NCBI RefSeq assembly: GCF_004005965.1
Contig: NZ_SACY01000005.1
Span: 62,001-126,000 of the forward strand
Reading direction: 5' to 3'
From: Sandaracinomonas limnophila
Lineage (GTDB): Bacteria; Bacteroidota; Bacteroidia; Cytophagales; Spirosomataceae
Length of the DNA stretch: 64,000 nucleotides
Each line of letters begins with the position of its first letter. The first letter of the stretch is position 1. The notes beneath the pieces are model-generated. The model had not been told where the DNA came from. It was given only the letters and a program-made list of their open reading frames with translations, and ran no database searches. Shown here one piece after another: positions 16,195 to 25,345 of the stretch. The position numbers and the translations under genes are program-made.

Positions 16195-17211
16195 ATGCGG
16201 ATTTCTTTTGAAGAAATGGTACAAACCATTCAAAAAGCCTTTGAATTGGCAGGCTTAAGTCCCGAAAAAGCCCGCAAATGCGCTACTATTCATGCTGAAT
16301 CGAGTCGAGATGGAGTGTATTCTCATGGCTTAAATCGAGTTTCTCGGTTTATCGATTATATCCAACAAGGATGGATACATTTAGAAGCCGAGCCAAGCTT
16401 GGAGATTCATTTAGGTGCCATTGAAGTCTATAATGGAAATTTAGGTCCAGGCGTATTGAATGCTTCTTTTTCCATGCATCGCGCTACGGAAATAGCAAAA
16501 CAATATGGCTTAGGATTAGTGGCTTTGAATAATACCAATCATTGGATGAGAGGTGGAACTTATGGTTGGCAAGCCGCTGAAAAGGGTTTTATTGGTATAT
16601 GTTGGACAAATACGGAATCTTGCATGCCATCTTGGGGAGCAATGAATAATAACCTTGGTAATAACCCATTTGTGATTGCTATTCCAAGAAAAGAAGGTCA
16701 TGTGGTTTTAGACATGGCCATGTCACTTTATTCCTATGGCAAATTGGAAGTTACTCGTCAAAAAGGACAAAAATTACCTTATGCAGGTGGATTTGATGCC
16801 CATGGAAATTTAACTGACGATCCCGCAGCGATTGAATTGACAAGGCGAATACTTCCTACGGGTTATTGGAAAGGTTCTAGTTTAGCAATCGTTTTGGATT
16901 TATTGGCAGGAATCCTTTCAAAAGGGAAAACGACTGCCGAAATTGATAAATTTGGAAAAGGAAACAGCGTGGGATTAAGTCAGGTTTTTCTTGCCATTGA
17001 TCCTTTGAAAATCGCAGATCAGAATTTTATCGACCAATCATTGTTGAAAACTATTGAACATTTGCGAAATTCCACTTCGGTCAATGAAACGGGAGAAATT
17101 CTTTATCCAGGAGAAAGGTCATTGCGAACTCGCCAAGAAAACCTACAGATGGGTATTCCCGTAGATGAAACGATATGGGAAAAGGTGCAAAAATTGGCAA
17201 ACAAGCAATAA
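16195..17211 (+). CDS. Malate/L-lactate dehydrogenase family (Ldh_2) oxidoreductase
   Basis: 338 residues, NAD(P)-dependent. The family is distinct from classical malate dehydrogenase and includes 2,3-diketo-L-gulonate reductase (YiaK) and ureidoglycolate dehydrogenase. Visible: SRDGVYSHGLNRV near residue 45, NTNHWMRGGTYGW near 115 with the catalytic histidine, PFVIAIPR, DMAMSLYSYGKLE, a SLAIVLDLLAGILSKG helix and the late PGERS motif. A reductase of a keto sugar acid fits the neighbours best. It starts 42 bases after the kelch gene; a TTTTCTG/CAGAAAA dyad (16169-16184) lies between them but lacks a T tract. Confidence 0.85.
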   Translation: MRISFEEMVQTIQKAFELAGLSPEKARKCATIHAESSRDGVYSHGLNRVSRFIDYIQQGWIHLEAEPSLEIHLGAIEVYNGNLGPGVLNASFSMHRATEIAKQYGLGLVALNNTNHWMRGGTYGWQAAEKGFIGICWTNTESCMPSWGAMNNNLGNNPFVIAIPRKEGHVVLDMAMSLYSYGKLEVTRQKGQKLPYAGGFDAHGNLTDDPAAIELTRRILPTGYWKGSSLAIVLDLLAGILSKGKTTAEIDKFGKGNSVGLSQVFLAIDPLKIADQNFIDQSLLKTIEHLRNSTSVNETGEILYPGERSLRTRQENLQMGIPVDETIWEKVQKLANKQ

Positions 17212-17223
17212 AAACCCTTCTTG

Positions 17224-17293
17224 CCTATTCCCTATTACCTATTACCTATTACCTATTACCTATTCCCTATTCCCTCTTACCTAATACCTATTA
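17224..17293. repeat. Ten-unit CCTATTA/CCTATTC heptamer array
   Basis: Ten consecutive 7-base units: five CCTATTA (four of them in a row), three CCTATTC, one CCTCTTA and one CCTAATA. The array fills almost the whole gap between two convergent genes and abuts the stop of the minus-strand gene. No stem-loop is formed by the array itself. Confidence 0.85.
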
Positions 17294-18184
17294 TTACATC
17301 AATCCAAAGCTCTTCACAGCTGTTTCAATACTTAAATAAGCATCTTTTGGGAAATCATGCTCAATGAAGTAATGTTCTAATCCACCAACTGCAGCAGCAG
17401 CAAAAACAGGCTTATAATCTAAAATTCCTGTCCCTAAAGGAAGCATTTCTTTAAATTCTGCAGAGAAATCTTTCATGTGACAAAGTGGGAAACGACCTGG
17501 ATGTTTCTTAAATAATGCTGGGATATCTACTCCAGCCTTAAATGCCCAACCTAAATCAATTTCAAATTTCAATTCCTCTTTAGAAAGTTCTTTAGCAAAC
17601 ACATCAAATGGGCGCGCTCCTTCTACTTCCTTAAATTCTGCGTCGTGGTTGTGAAAACACAGGGTTAATCCAGCTTTTTTAGCAAAAACAGCAGATTTTT
17701 TCAAAACTTCTACCGACTCATCGACTTCCTTTCTTGTTTCAATGGGTGTATTTGCACAAACAATGTATTTAACTGATGTGCCAGCTAGAGAGGCTACAGC
17801 CTCCTCTGCATTATCTCTTAAATTATTAATTTTTGGAAAATTTGTAATTCCAGCAGATTTTGTCACACTTGGTTTTAAGGGAGCACCCAATACATGATGC
17901 GAAACCCATTTCATGCCCATAGACTGAATAGTTGCATCAAATTCCTTGGCTGACATCCCATAAAAACCAGGTAAAAAACTAAAGGCGGATTCTATCTCTT
18001 TAACACCTAAATCTGCTAACTTTTGAAGAGTTCCTTTAACATCCTTATCAATTTGACCAAATAATGTAAATAATTGTAAACCTGGGACCCTTTTTCCCGC
18101 AATTATTTTGGAATCATTAAACTTAGTAACAAACGGAGCTAAGGTCAATAAAGATGATTTAGCTAAAAAATCTCTTCTTTTCAT
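17294..18184 (-). CDS. Tat-exported TIM-barrel sugar isomerase/epimerase-like protein
   Basis: 296 residues from ATG 18184; in-frame codons further upstream add an implausible leader. The N-terminus KRRDFLAKSSLLTLAP is a twin-arginine signal. The body is an AP-endonuclease-type TIM barrel: VKEIESAFSF, KWVSHHVLG, KYIVCANTP, LCFHNHDAEF, FEIDLGWAFKAGVD, HMKDF and a late FIEHDFPKDAYLSI. The metal-binding set expected in the family (Glu, His in FHNHD, Asp in IDLGW, His in HMKD, Glu in FIEHD) is visible. Such secreted proteins are common in Bacteroidota sugar loci; the substrate is unknown. It diverges from the Gfo/Idh gene. Confidence 0.83.
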   Translation of the reverse strand: MKRRDFLAKSSLLTLAPFVTKFNDSKIIAGKRVPGLQLFTLFGQIDKDVKGTLQKLADLGVKEIESAFSFLPGFYGMSAKEFDATIQSMGMKWVSHHVLGAPLKPSVTKSAGITNFPKINNLRDNAEEAVASLAGTSVKYIVCANTPIETRKEVDESVEVLKKSAVFAKKAGLTLCFHNHDAEFKEVEGARPFDVFAKELSKEELKFEIDLGWAFKAGVDIPALFKKHPGRFPLCHMKDFSAEFKEMLPLGTGILDYKPVFAAAAVGGLEHYFIEHDFPKDAYLSIETAVKSFGLM

Positions 18185-18305
18185 GTAAATAGATTTAGGG
18201 TTAAAAATTTGTTTAGAGATAATAGTACAATAATAATGTATAATATTGATACAATAAAGAAATTTCAAAAAAATATTATATTGCAGGTATTATTATAATT
18301 TTCGA

Positions 18306-19376
18306 ATGAATAAAATATCTGTCTTAGTTGTGGGTTGTGGAAACATGGGGGCCTCCCATGCTACTTCCTACCATAATCATCCTGATTTTCAAATTGTTGG
18401 ATTAGTTTCTCCTGGAAAAAGCAAAGAAACCTTAAATCAAAAACTTGGTGGAACCTATCCCCTTTTCGACGATTTTTATACTGCACTTTCTCAGACAAAT
18501 CCGAAAGCCGTTTGTATCTCGACTTATCCTGATACCCACGAAGCCTATGCCATTGCAGCAATGGAGGCTGGCGCAGACGTATTTATTGAAAAACCTGTGG
18601 CTGATACTGTAGAAGGTGCACAAAGAGTTGTTGACACAGCCAAACGATTAAATAAAAAATTGGTTGTTGGTTATATTTTACGTCACCATCCATCTTGGAT
18701 GAAATTCATTGAGATCGCACATCAATTAGGAAAACCCTTGGTAATGCGAATGAATTTAAATCAGCAAAGTCACGGATTTATGTGGGATGTGCACAGAAAT
18801 TTGATGAAAAGTTTGAGTCCAATAGTAGATTGTGGGGTTCATTACATTGATGTAATGTGTCAGATGACCCGCTCCAAGCCATTAAAAGTTTCTGCAATTG
18901 GTGCACGTTTAACAGAAGATATTCCAGCTAGAAATTATAATTATGGCCAATTGCAAATCCACTTTGAAGACGGATCAGTGGGTTGGTATGAAGCTGGCTG
19001 GGGACCTATGATATCACAAACAGCATATTTTGTTAAAGACGTATTTGGCCCAAAAGGTTCAGTCTCAATTGTTGCGCAAAACGCTTCCTCAGAGGGTAAA
19101 TCTGATGATGTTGACTCTCATACTAAAACGGAATCACTTCGCTGGCATCATTCTGAAATTGATAATAAAAATGAATTCACCAAAGATGACACTTGGGTAA
19201 GTATGACCGACGAACCGGGTCATCAAGAGCTTTGCGACCGAGAACAAGCTTACTTCCTAAAAGCCATTCAAGAAAATATGGATTTAACTGATCACATGGA
19301 TGATGCGGTAAATAGCCTCCGCATTGCATTTGCTTGTGACGAGTCGGTTAGAACGGGAGAAATAGTTAAATTATAA
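18306..19376 (+). CDS. Gfo/Idh/MocA-family oxidoreductase
   Basis: 356 residues. Rossmann start VLVVGCGNMGASHATSY (GxGxxG at residues 9-14), then VCISTYPDTH, and the catalytic-loop EKPVADTVEGAQ. The C-terminal domain contains VDCGVHYIDVMCQM, where the family usually has a DxGxHxxD catalytic arrangement. NAD(P)-dependent oxidation or reduction of a sugar, sugar acid or inositol is expected. It carries no Tat signal, unlike many Bacteroidota relatives, so it is cytosolic. It shares a 121-base divergent region with the TIM-barrel gene and probably serves the same sugar pathway. Confidence 0.85.
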   Translation: MNKISVLVVGCGNMGASHATSYHNHPDFQIVGLVSPGKSKETLNQKLGGTYPLFDDFYTALSQTNPKAVCISTYPDTHEAYAIAAMEAGADVFIEKPVADTVEGAQRVVDTAKRLNKKLVVGYILRHHPSWMKFIEIAHQLGKPLVMRMNLNQQSHGFMWDVHRNLMKSLSPIVDCGVHYIDVMCQMTRSKPLKVSAIGARLTEDIPARNYNYGQLQIHFEDGSVGWYEAGWGPMISQTAYFVKDVFGPKGSVSIVAQNASSEGKSDDVDSHTKTESLRWHHSEIDNKNEFTKDDTWVSMTDEPGHQELCDREQAYFLKAIQENMDLTDHMDDAVNSLRIAFACDESVRTGEIVKL

Positions 19377-19407
19377 AAAAAGCCCGGCAGTTGCCGGGCT
19401 TTTTTTA
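19375..19407. terminator. Strong bidirectional rho-independent terminator
   Basis: AGCCCGGCA (19381-19389), loop GT, TGCCGGGCT (19392-19400), with an A tract before and a T tract after. It overlaps the stop codons of both convergent genes. Confidence 0.95.
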
Positions 19408-21453
19408 TAAATACTTTTCCACCCACTCCATTACTTCCTTATAATGAAACCTAGAATTTTCAGGTTTTAAAATCCAATGATTTTCCTCTGGAAAAACTAT
19501 TAATTTAGCAGGGATTTTCAAACGTTGGGTAATACTCCAACTGGTCAAAGAATTGTTTATTGGAACTCGGAAATCATTTTCACCTACTGTATAAAGAATT
19601 GGCGTTTTAAAATTAGCCGCAAACCGCATAGGATTTTGTTCTTTCCATGTTTTAGTTGGTACCCAAGGTGCACCACCATTCATCAACTCTCTGCCCCAAA
19701 TAACATCTGATGTACCCCATTGTTCCTCAGAATTCATTAAACCCGCATGTGATACCAAGCATTTGAAATGAGTTGTAGTTGCCTGCATCCAATTGGCTAG
19801 GTGTCCGCCGTAACTTGCACCTCCTGCAGCTTGCCTACTTTCATCAATAAAATTAAATCGCTTGATTGCATCCTTTGCAGCATCTAAAATTTCTTGTCCG
19901 GGGCCTTTAAATGGATCCAATTGGATATCCTGAGCAAATTTCTCTCCATACCCTACAGAACCTGTATAATCCGTCATCACAATGACCATTTTATCAGATG
20001 CCAAAACATAAGGATTCCAACGGTATCCAAACGAATCTTTAAAAGAACTTGCCGGTCCACCATGCATCAATACAAACAATGGATATTTCTTATTGGGATC
20101 AAAATGAGCAGGTTTTAACAGTACTGAGCGAATATTTTTTCCTCTAGATACCGTCCAAAATTCCTCTGGTCTAGCTAAATCTAATTTTGCCAATGCTACA
20201 TCATTCGCCTTTGAAAGGGCACTCAATTTATGACTTTGAAAATTAAAGGTAAATACCTCAGCCGGAGCATTTACTTTTTCGAAATTATAAGCAATTTGAT
20301 CACCTGCCTCATTTACTGAAATAGAGGAAATTGCTCCTGAATTTTCTCCCAAAACCTTTTGCACTTCTCCTTTCTCCCAATCAATTTTCACCAATCGATC
20401 ATATCCTTTATCCTCAATGCTTAATAGAAAACTATGTGGGGCAACTTCAAGCGCATTAATTGGTCGATCCAAACTTGCTGCCAATTCTGTCCTATTCGAC
20501 ATACCTGGATAATCAAAACGATACAAATGATTTCCATAATAAATCTTATTGGTTTTTGCGTTTCCGAGTCCTAATAAATAGTTACCATCGCGAGAAAACT
20601 TGATTTGAGAGTAATCTAACTCATCATTTATTAATAACTTCTCTACTGATTTACCATTTAAAGAAATAGTATAAATTTTACTACTTGGATTTTGATAAGC
20701 AGCAGTGTGCTGGTCGGTTGAAGCGGTAAAAACGACTTCAGTACCATTAGGAGAAAATTCAAAACTCCCCAAGGCAAAGCCGGGACCTTTTACTAGAGAA
20801 CAGTTTTCAAATATATTTTGAGTTTTGCCACTCAACACATCCATTACAAACAAATGATTTTGCTTTTCGTCTAACCATTGATCAAAATAACGAACGGGAA
20901 ATGTCGTAAAAACGCGAGCCTTGTATTTGATTTTCTTTTTGTCATCAGCCATTTTTTTACTTAATGAATCAGTAAATGCAGTTGGAAATACCTTTGACTG
21001 AAAAATAATTTTATTACCAATTGCATTTATTTTAGGTCCAGAAACACCGGTTGATAATTTGGTTAAACGCTCTGCTTCTCCCCCATTTTCCAAAGACAAT
21101 TTATACAATTGCCCTGCTTCATCTCCTTCTTTTTTTGTTACAAAGAAAATTGCTCTCTCCTTGGGGTGCCAAAAGTAATCTGACTCAGCTGCTTTCGAAA
21201 AAGTAATTTGACGAGGTTTTTCTGAACCATCTGTCTTAACCAAAAACAAATCACTCGTATTTTCTTCTGTATTGTAAAAAACTTTTCCTTGAGAATATAT
21301 TACCCAATTGCCATCTGGACTAATTTTCGGAGCTCCAACTCGAGCCATCCCAATCATATCTTCATGAGAAATGATTTTCAAATTTGAATTCTGAGCAATT
21401 ACCGTTTGTGTAAAAAGTAAAAGAATGCAAATGAAGTGTACGATTTTTTTCAT
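19405..21453 (-). CDS. S9-family serine peptidase (prolyl oligopeptidase-like), exported
   Basis: 682 residues with a signal peptide (hydrophobic stretch ending VIAQN). The N-terminal two thirds are a beta-propeller with WD40-like/TolB repeats (PKISPDGNWVIYSQG, FEFSPNGTEVVFTAS, IKFSRDGNYLLGLG). The C-terminal alpha/beta hydrolase holds the catalytic triad: S547 in GGASYGGHLANW, D627 in ENDFRVPI and H659 in EENHWI. LFVLMHGGPASSF provides the oxyanion region. Acylaminoacyl-peptidase or dipeptidyl-peptidase activity in the periplasm is likely. It diverges from the M13 peptidase gene with 49 bases between starts. Confidence 0.92.
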   Translation of the reverse strand: MKKIVHFICILLLFTQTVIAQNSNLKIISHEDMIGMARVGAPKISPDGNWVIYSQGKVFYNTEENTSDLFLVKTDGSEKPRQITFSKAAESDYFWHPKERAIFFVTKKEGDEAGQLYKLSLENGGEAERLTKLSTGVSGPKINAIGNKIIFQSKVFPTAFTDSLSKKMADDKKKIKYKARVFTTFPVRYFDQWLDEKQNHLFVMDVLSGKTQNIFENCSLVKGPGFALGSFEFSPNGTEVVFTASTDQHTAAYQNPSSKIYTISLNGKSVEKLLINDELDYSQIKFSRDGNYLLGLGNAKTNKIYYGNHLYRFDYPGMSNRTELAASLDRPINALEVAPHSFLLSIEDKGYDRLVKIDWEKGEVQKVLGENSGAISSISVNEAGDQIAYNFEKVNAPAEVFTFNFQSHKLSALSKANDVALAKLDLARPEEFWTVSRGKNIRSVLLKPAHFDPNKKYPLFVLMHGGPASSFKDSFGYRWNPYVLASDKMVIVMTDYTGSVGYGEKFAQDIQLDPFKGPGQEILDAAKDAIKRFNFIDESRQAAGGASYGGHLANWMQATTTHFKCLVSHAGLMNSEEQWGTSDVIWGRELMNGGAPWVPTKTWKEQNPMRFAANFKTPILYTVGENDFRVPINNSLTSWSITQRLKIPAKLIVFPEENHWILKPENSRFHYKEVMEWVEKYL

Positions 21454-21502
21454 AGTTTTAAGTTTGTTTCAAACCTTTAATTTATCATCATCAGATTATA
21501 AA

Positions 21503-23530
21503 ATGAAAAGAATCTTTACATTTTTTTTAATGTTTGGACCAACAATCCTTTGGGCTCAAGCACAACAACCTGTCAGATACATCGACAAATCCACCATGAA
21601 TCTTTCCGTTAAACCCGGAGATGATTTCAATGAATACGCCAATGGAATGTGGTTAAAAAACAACCCCATCCCAGCCAAAGAAACTAGATGGGGTAGTTTT
21701 AATCAATTAAGAGATTTTAATAGTAATGCGATAAAAACGATACTTGAAAAATCACAAGAACATAAAAATCATTACCAAAAAGGTACTGTTGAAAAACGAG
21801 TAGCAGATTTTTATGCAGCAGCAATGGATTCTATTGCAATTGAAAAGTTAGGATATGAACCCATTAAATCTGATTTAGAAAAAATTAAAGCCATCACCTC
21901 AAAAAATGAAATTTATCAAAAAATTCCTTCATTTAAGGTTCAAGGATTAGGCTCTCCATTTTATGGATTTTATGTTGGACAAGATCGTAAAAACATTAAC
22001 ACCATGGCACCGCAATTGAGTCAAGGTGGAACATCTTTACCCGACAGAGACTATTATTTAAAATCAGATGCTAGAAGTTTAAAAATTCAGGAAGCTCTTA
22101 AAAATTATATAAAAACGTTATTTTCTCTAACAGGAAATACAAATGAGGAAGCTTTAAAAAATGCTGAAATTATATTTGGCATTGAAAAAAAATTAGCTCA
22201 AGCTCAAATGTCGCGATTGGAAATGCGTGATCCTTATAAAACCTATAATAAATTTGCTTGGGCCGATTTCCAAAAATCCACTCCAGGCTTAGATTGGAGC
22301 AATCAATTTGAAATTCTAGGTGTTTCAAAGCCCGATTCAATCCTAGTTACTGCACCAAAGTTTTTCACTGAATTATCAAAGGTAATTGATGAAACATCTT
22401 TGGAAGATTTAAAGGTCTATTTAAGTTGGAATATATTAAAAAATTCGGCCTCTTATTTAAGCAGTCCTTTTACCCAAGCATCATTCGCCTATTCCCAAGT
22501 ATTAACGGGTCAAAAAATCCAAAGACCTCGATGGCAAAGAATGTCGGCATTAACTGATGATTTGATTGGTGAACTTTTAGGGCAACTTTATGTTAAAGAA
22601 TATTTTAAACCAGAAGCAAAAGCACGTATGGTTGAATTAGTTGCAAATCTTCAAAAAGCGTTTGAAATTAGAATCAAAAACTTGGATTGGATGGGTGATG
22701 CAACTAAACAAAAAGCCTTAGATAAATTACATGCTTTTACACCTAAAATTGGATATCCCGACAAATGGAAAACATACGATGGCCTAGAAATATCTGATTT
22801 ATCATTCTATCAAAACATAAAAAATGCCTCCCAATGGGCTTACAAGGAAAATATTTCTCAATTAGGAAAACCCGTTGACAGAACCAAATGGGGAATGACT
22901 CCTCCTACTGTAAATGCCTATTATTCTCCAGTAATGAATGAAATTGTATTCCCTGCAGGCATCCTGCAATTCCCATTTTTTGATGCAAATGCTGATGATG
23001 CCATCAATTATGGTGGAATTGGTGCAGCCATTGGTCATGAAATGTCGCATGGATTTGATGATTCGGGTTCTCAATACGATAAAGATGGAAGTTTACGCAA
23101 TTGGTGGGGCAAAGAAGATTTGGAAAAATTCAAAGCAAAAACAGCTTTATTAGTTGCACAATTTGATGGATATGTGGTACTAGATAGCATTCATGTCAAT
23201 GGCAAATTAACAGTTGGTGAAAATATTGGTGACCTCGGTGGATTAAATGTAGCCTATGAAGCTTTTAAAATGACAAAACAAGGTAAATCAAAGAAAAAAA
23301 TAGATGGATTTACCCCAGACCAACGTTTCTTTTTATCCTATGCCAGGGTTTGGAGAAGTAACTCTAGACCAGAAACCACCGCACAATTAGTTCAAACTGA
23401 CCCTCATTCACCTGACCAGTTTAGAGCCATAGGTGCGCCTGTAAACATGGATGCTTGGTACAAAGCCTTTAAGGTAAAACCGGGAGATAAACTCTACAAA
23501 AAACCTGAAGACCGAATTAAAATTTGGTAA
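21503..23530 (+). CDS. M13-family zinc metallopeptidase (neprilysin/PepO-like), exported
   Basis: 675 residues from ATG 21503, which opens a clear signal peptide ending ILWAQAQ; earlier in-frame codons run into the divergent gene. DDFNEYANGMWLKN marks the M13 N-terminal domain. The zinc site is H512-E513-x-x-H516 in GHEMSHGFDDSG, with the third ligand E573 in GENIGDLGG. NAYYSP matches the substrate-binding NAxY motif. The C-terminal end has KPGDKLYKKPEDRIKIW where many family members end in CxVW. It cleaves peptides in the periplasm. It faces the S9 peptidase gene divergently. Confidence 0.93.
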   Translation: MKRIFTFFLMFGPTILWAQAQQPVRYIDKSTMNLSVKPGDDFNEYANGMWLKNNPIPAKETRWGSFNQLRDFNSNAIKTILEKSQEHKNHYQKGTVEKRVADFYAAAMDSIAIEKLGYEPIKSDLEKIKAITSKNEIYQKIPSFKVQGLGSPFYGFYVGQDRKNINTMAPQLSQGGTSLPDRDYYLKSDARSLKIQEALKNYIKTLFSLTGNTNEEALKNAEIIFGIEKKLAQAQMSRLEMRDPYKTYNKFAWADFQKSTPGLDWSNQFEILGVSKPDSILVTAPKFFTELSKVIDETSLEDLKVYLSWNILKNSASYLSSPFTQASFAYSQVLTGQKIQRPRWQRMSALTDDLIGELLGQLYVKEYFKPEAKARMVELVANLQKAFEIRIKNLDWMGDATKQKALDKLHAFTPKIGYPDKWKTYDGLEISDLSFYQNIKNASQWAYKENISQLGKPVDRTKWGMTPPTVNAYYSPVMNEIVFPAGILQFPFFDANADDAINYGGIGAAIGHEMSHGFDDSGSQYDKDGSLRNWWGKEDLEKFKAKTALLVAQFDGYVVLDSIHVNGKLTVGENIGDLGGLNVAYEAFKMTKQGKSKKKIDGFTPDQRFFLSYARVWRSNSRPETTAQLVQTDPHSPDQFRAIGAPVNMDAWYKAFKVKPGDKLYKKPEDRIKIW

Positions 23531-23540
23531 TCCCCATTTC

Positions 23541-23566
23541 AAAACCCCGAATTTTCGGGGTTTTTT
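23541..23566 (+). terminator. Rho-independent terminator after the M13 peptidase gene
   Basis: AAAACCCCGAA (23541-23551), loop TT, TTCGGGGTTTT (23554-23564), T tract to 23566. The 11-bp stem is perfect. Confidence 0.9.
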
Positions 23567-23616
23567 ATTGAATTTTATTGTATTTTTACAAGATTGAATT
23601 CTTTTAGCCTAAAAAT

Positions 23617-24564
23617 ATGTACAATTTTACATCCGTAAACGACGTTCAAGATTTATCAGCCATGGTAAACTTGGGACTGCAATTAAAGAAATCCCCAAAC
23701 GCTTTTAGAGAATTGGGAAAATATAAAACTATTGGTTTATTGTTCTTTAATTCAAGTTTACGTACCCGACTATCCACCCAAAAAGCTGCTCAGCAACTAG
23801 GAATGGATGTAATGGTGATGAATGTGGGTGCAGATTCATGGCAATTAGAAATGACCGAAGGAGTCATCATGAATGGCGATAAAGCAGAACACGTGGCAGA
23901 GGCAGCAGCTGTTATCGGTCAATATTGTGATATCGTTGGTGTAAGATCTTTTCCTGGCCTAGTAGATAGAAATTATGATTATTCAGAACAGGTTTTAAAT
24001 CAATTCATAAAATACACGGGCAAGCCCATTGTAAGTTTAGAATCGGCCACAAGACATCCTCTGCAATCTTTGACTGACCTTATTACCATTGAAGAGCATA
24101 AAAAAACAGCCCGTCCAAAGGTCGTATTAACTTGGGCTCCTCATGTGAAGGCTTTGCCGCAATGCGTACCCAATTCCTTTGCGGAATGGATGAACAGAGC
24201 TGATGTAGATTTTACCATCGCACATCCTGAAGGTTATGAATTAGCACCAGAATTTTCTGGAAATGCTCGAATTACGCATGACCCAAAAGCTGCTTTCATT
24301 GGGGCAGACTTTATCTATGCCAAAAACTGGTCTTCTTATAAAGATTATGGTAAAATCTTAAATTCTGACCCTGCATGGATGGTTACCAAAGAGAAAATGG
24401 ATTTGACCAACAATGCAAAATTCATGCATTGCCTACCAGTTAGAAGAAATGTGGTTGTTGAAGATGCTGTTATCGATTCAGAAAATTCCATCGTTATTCA
24501 ACAAGCCGGAAATAGAGTTTGGGCAGCACAAGCCGTTTTGAAAACCATTTTAGAATCGTTGTAA
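23617..24564 (+). CDS. argF': N-succinyl/N-acetyl-L-ornithine carbamoyltransferase
   Basis: 315 residues; transfers carbamoyl phosphate to an N-acylated ornithine, the variant arginine route of Bacteroidota and Xanthomonas. Visible: carbamoyl-phosphate loop SSLRTRLST (46-54), TRHPLQSLTDL, the acyl-ornithine region TWAPHVKALPQ, and MHCLPVRRN near the C-terminus, which replaces the HCLP of ordinary OTCase. Overall it closely resembles the Bacteroides fragilis succinyl-ornithine enzyme. Residue 90, in NGDKAEH, is Ala; as I recall, B. fragilis has Pro and acetyl-ornithine enzymes have Glu there. First gene of a four-gene arginine operon. Confidence 0.93.
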   Translation: MYNFTSVNDVQDLSAMVNLGLQLKKSPNAFRELGKYKTIGLLFFNSSLRTRLSTQKAAQQLGMDVMVMNVGADSWQLEMTEGVIMNGDKAEHVAEAAAVIGQYCDIVGVRSFPGLVDRNYDYSEQVLNQFIKYTGKPIVSLESATRHPLQSLTDLITIEEHKKTARPKVVLTWAPHVKALPQCVPNSFAEWMNRADVDFTIAHPEGYELAPEFSGNARITHDPKAAFIGADFIYAKNWSSYKDYGKILNSDPAWMVTKEKMDLTNNAKFMHCLPVRRNVVVEDAVIDSENSIVIQQAGNRVWAAQAVLKTILESL

Positions 24565-24565
24565 A

Positions 24566-25345
24566 ATGGCAAAAACAAAACTTAAGGTCATTAAAATTGG
24601 AGGGAATATCATTGATAATCCCGAAAAATTAGCACAATTTTTAGACAATTTGGCTAACCTAAATTCGCCATTCGTGTTGATACATGGAGGTGGAAAAGTA
24701 GCAACAGAAATGTCAAAATCGATGGGAATCGAAAGCCAAATGATTCAAGGCCGTAGAGTGACAGATGAGGCAACCCTAAAAATTGTAACCATGGTTTATG
24801 CCGGCTGGATAAATAAAAACATTGTGGCCAAATTACAAGCGAATGGTGTAAATGCAATGGGACTTTGCGGTCCGGATGGACAAATTGTGTTGAGTAAAAA
24901 AAGAAATCCAGAACCAATAAATTATGGTTTCGTAGGAGATATTATTGAAGTGAATGGTGAGAAGTTAAAGGTGTTAATTGAAAATGGTTTTACCCCGATC
25001 ATTGCCCCTATCACTTCAGATTCGGAAGGATTACTTTTAAATACTAATGCCGATACCATGGCACAGGCTATCGCTATTGGATTAAGTCCTTACTTTGATG
25101 TGGAGCTGGCCTATTGTTTTGAAAAACCTGGAGTATTAATGGACGCAAATGACGACAATTCTGTCATTTTAAACATTGATTCAACTTATTTTCAAGAACT
25201 TAAAGAAAAGGGGATTGTCAGTGATGGCATGATTCCGAAACTGGAAAATGCACTCAAAGCAATTGCAGAAGGTGTAGAAGTAGTTAAAATTATGCACGCC
25301 GATAATTTGTTGAACCCAAGTATCGGAACAGAAATTAGAAAATAA
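24566..25345 (+). CDS. argB: N-acetylglutamate (N-succinylglutamate) kinase
   Basis: 259 residues, amino acid kinase fold. Visible: KVIKIGGNIID at the N-terminus, LIHGGGKVATEMSKSMG for substrate and phosphate binding, QGRRVTDEATLKIV, GLCGPDGQIV, INTDA-like LLLNTNADTMAQAIA, and DGMIPKLENALKAIAEGV for nucleotide binding. Length is typical. It phosphorylates the N-acylated glutamate; given the neighbouring transcarbamylase, the true substrate may be the succinyl form. It starts 1 base after argF' and its stop directly abuts the next start. Confidence 0.93.
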   Translation: MAKTKLKVIKIGGNIIDNPEKLAQFLDNLANLNSPFVLIHGGGKVATEMSKSMGIESQMIQGRRVTDEATLKIVTMVYAGWINKNIVAKLQANGVNAMGLCGPDGQIVLSKKRNPEPINYGFVGDIIEVNGEKLKVLIENGFTPIIAPITSDSEGLLLNTNADTMAQAIAIGLSPYFDVELAYCFEKPGVLMDANDDNSVILNIDSTYFQELKEKGIVSDGMIPKLENALKAIAEGVEVVKIMHADNLLNPSIGTEIRK

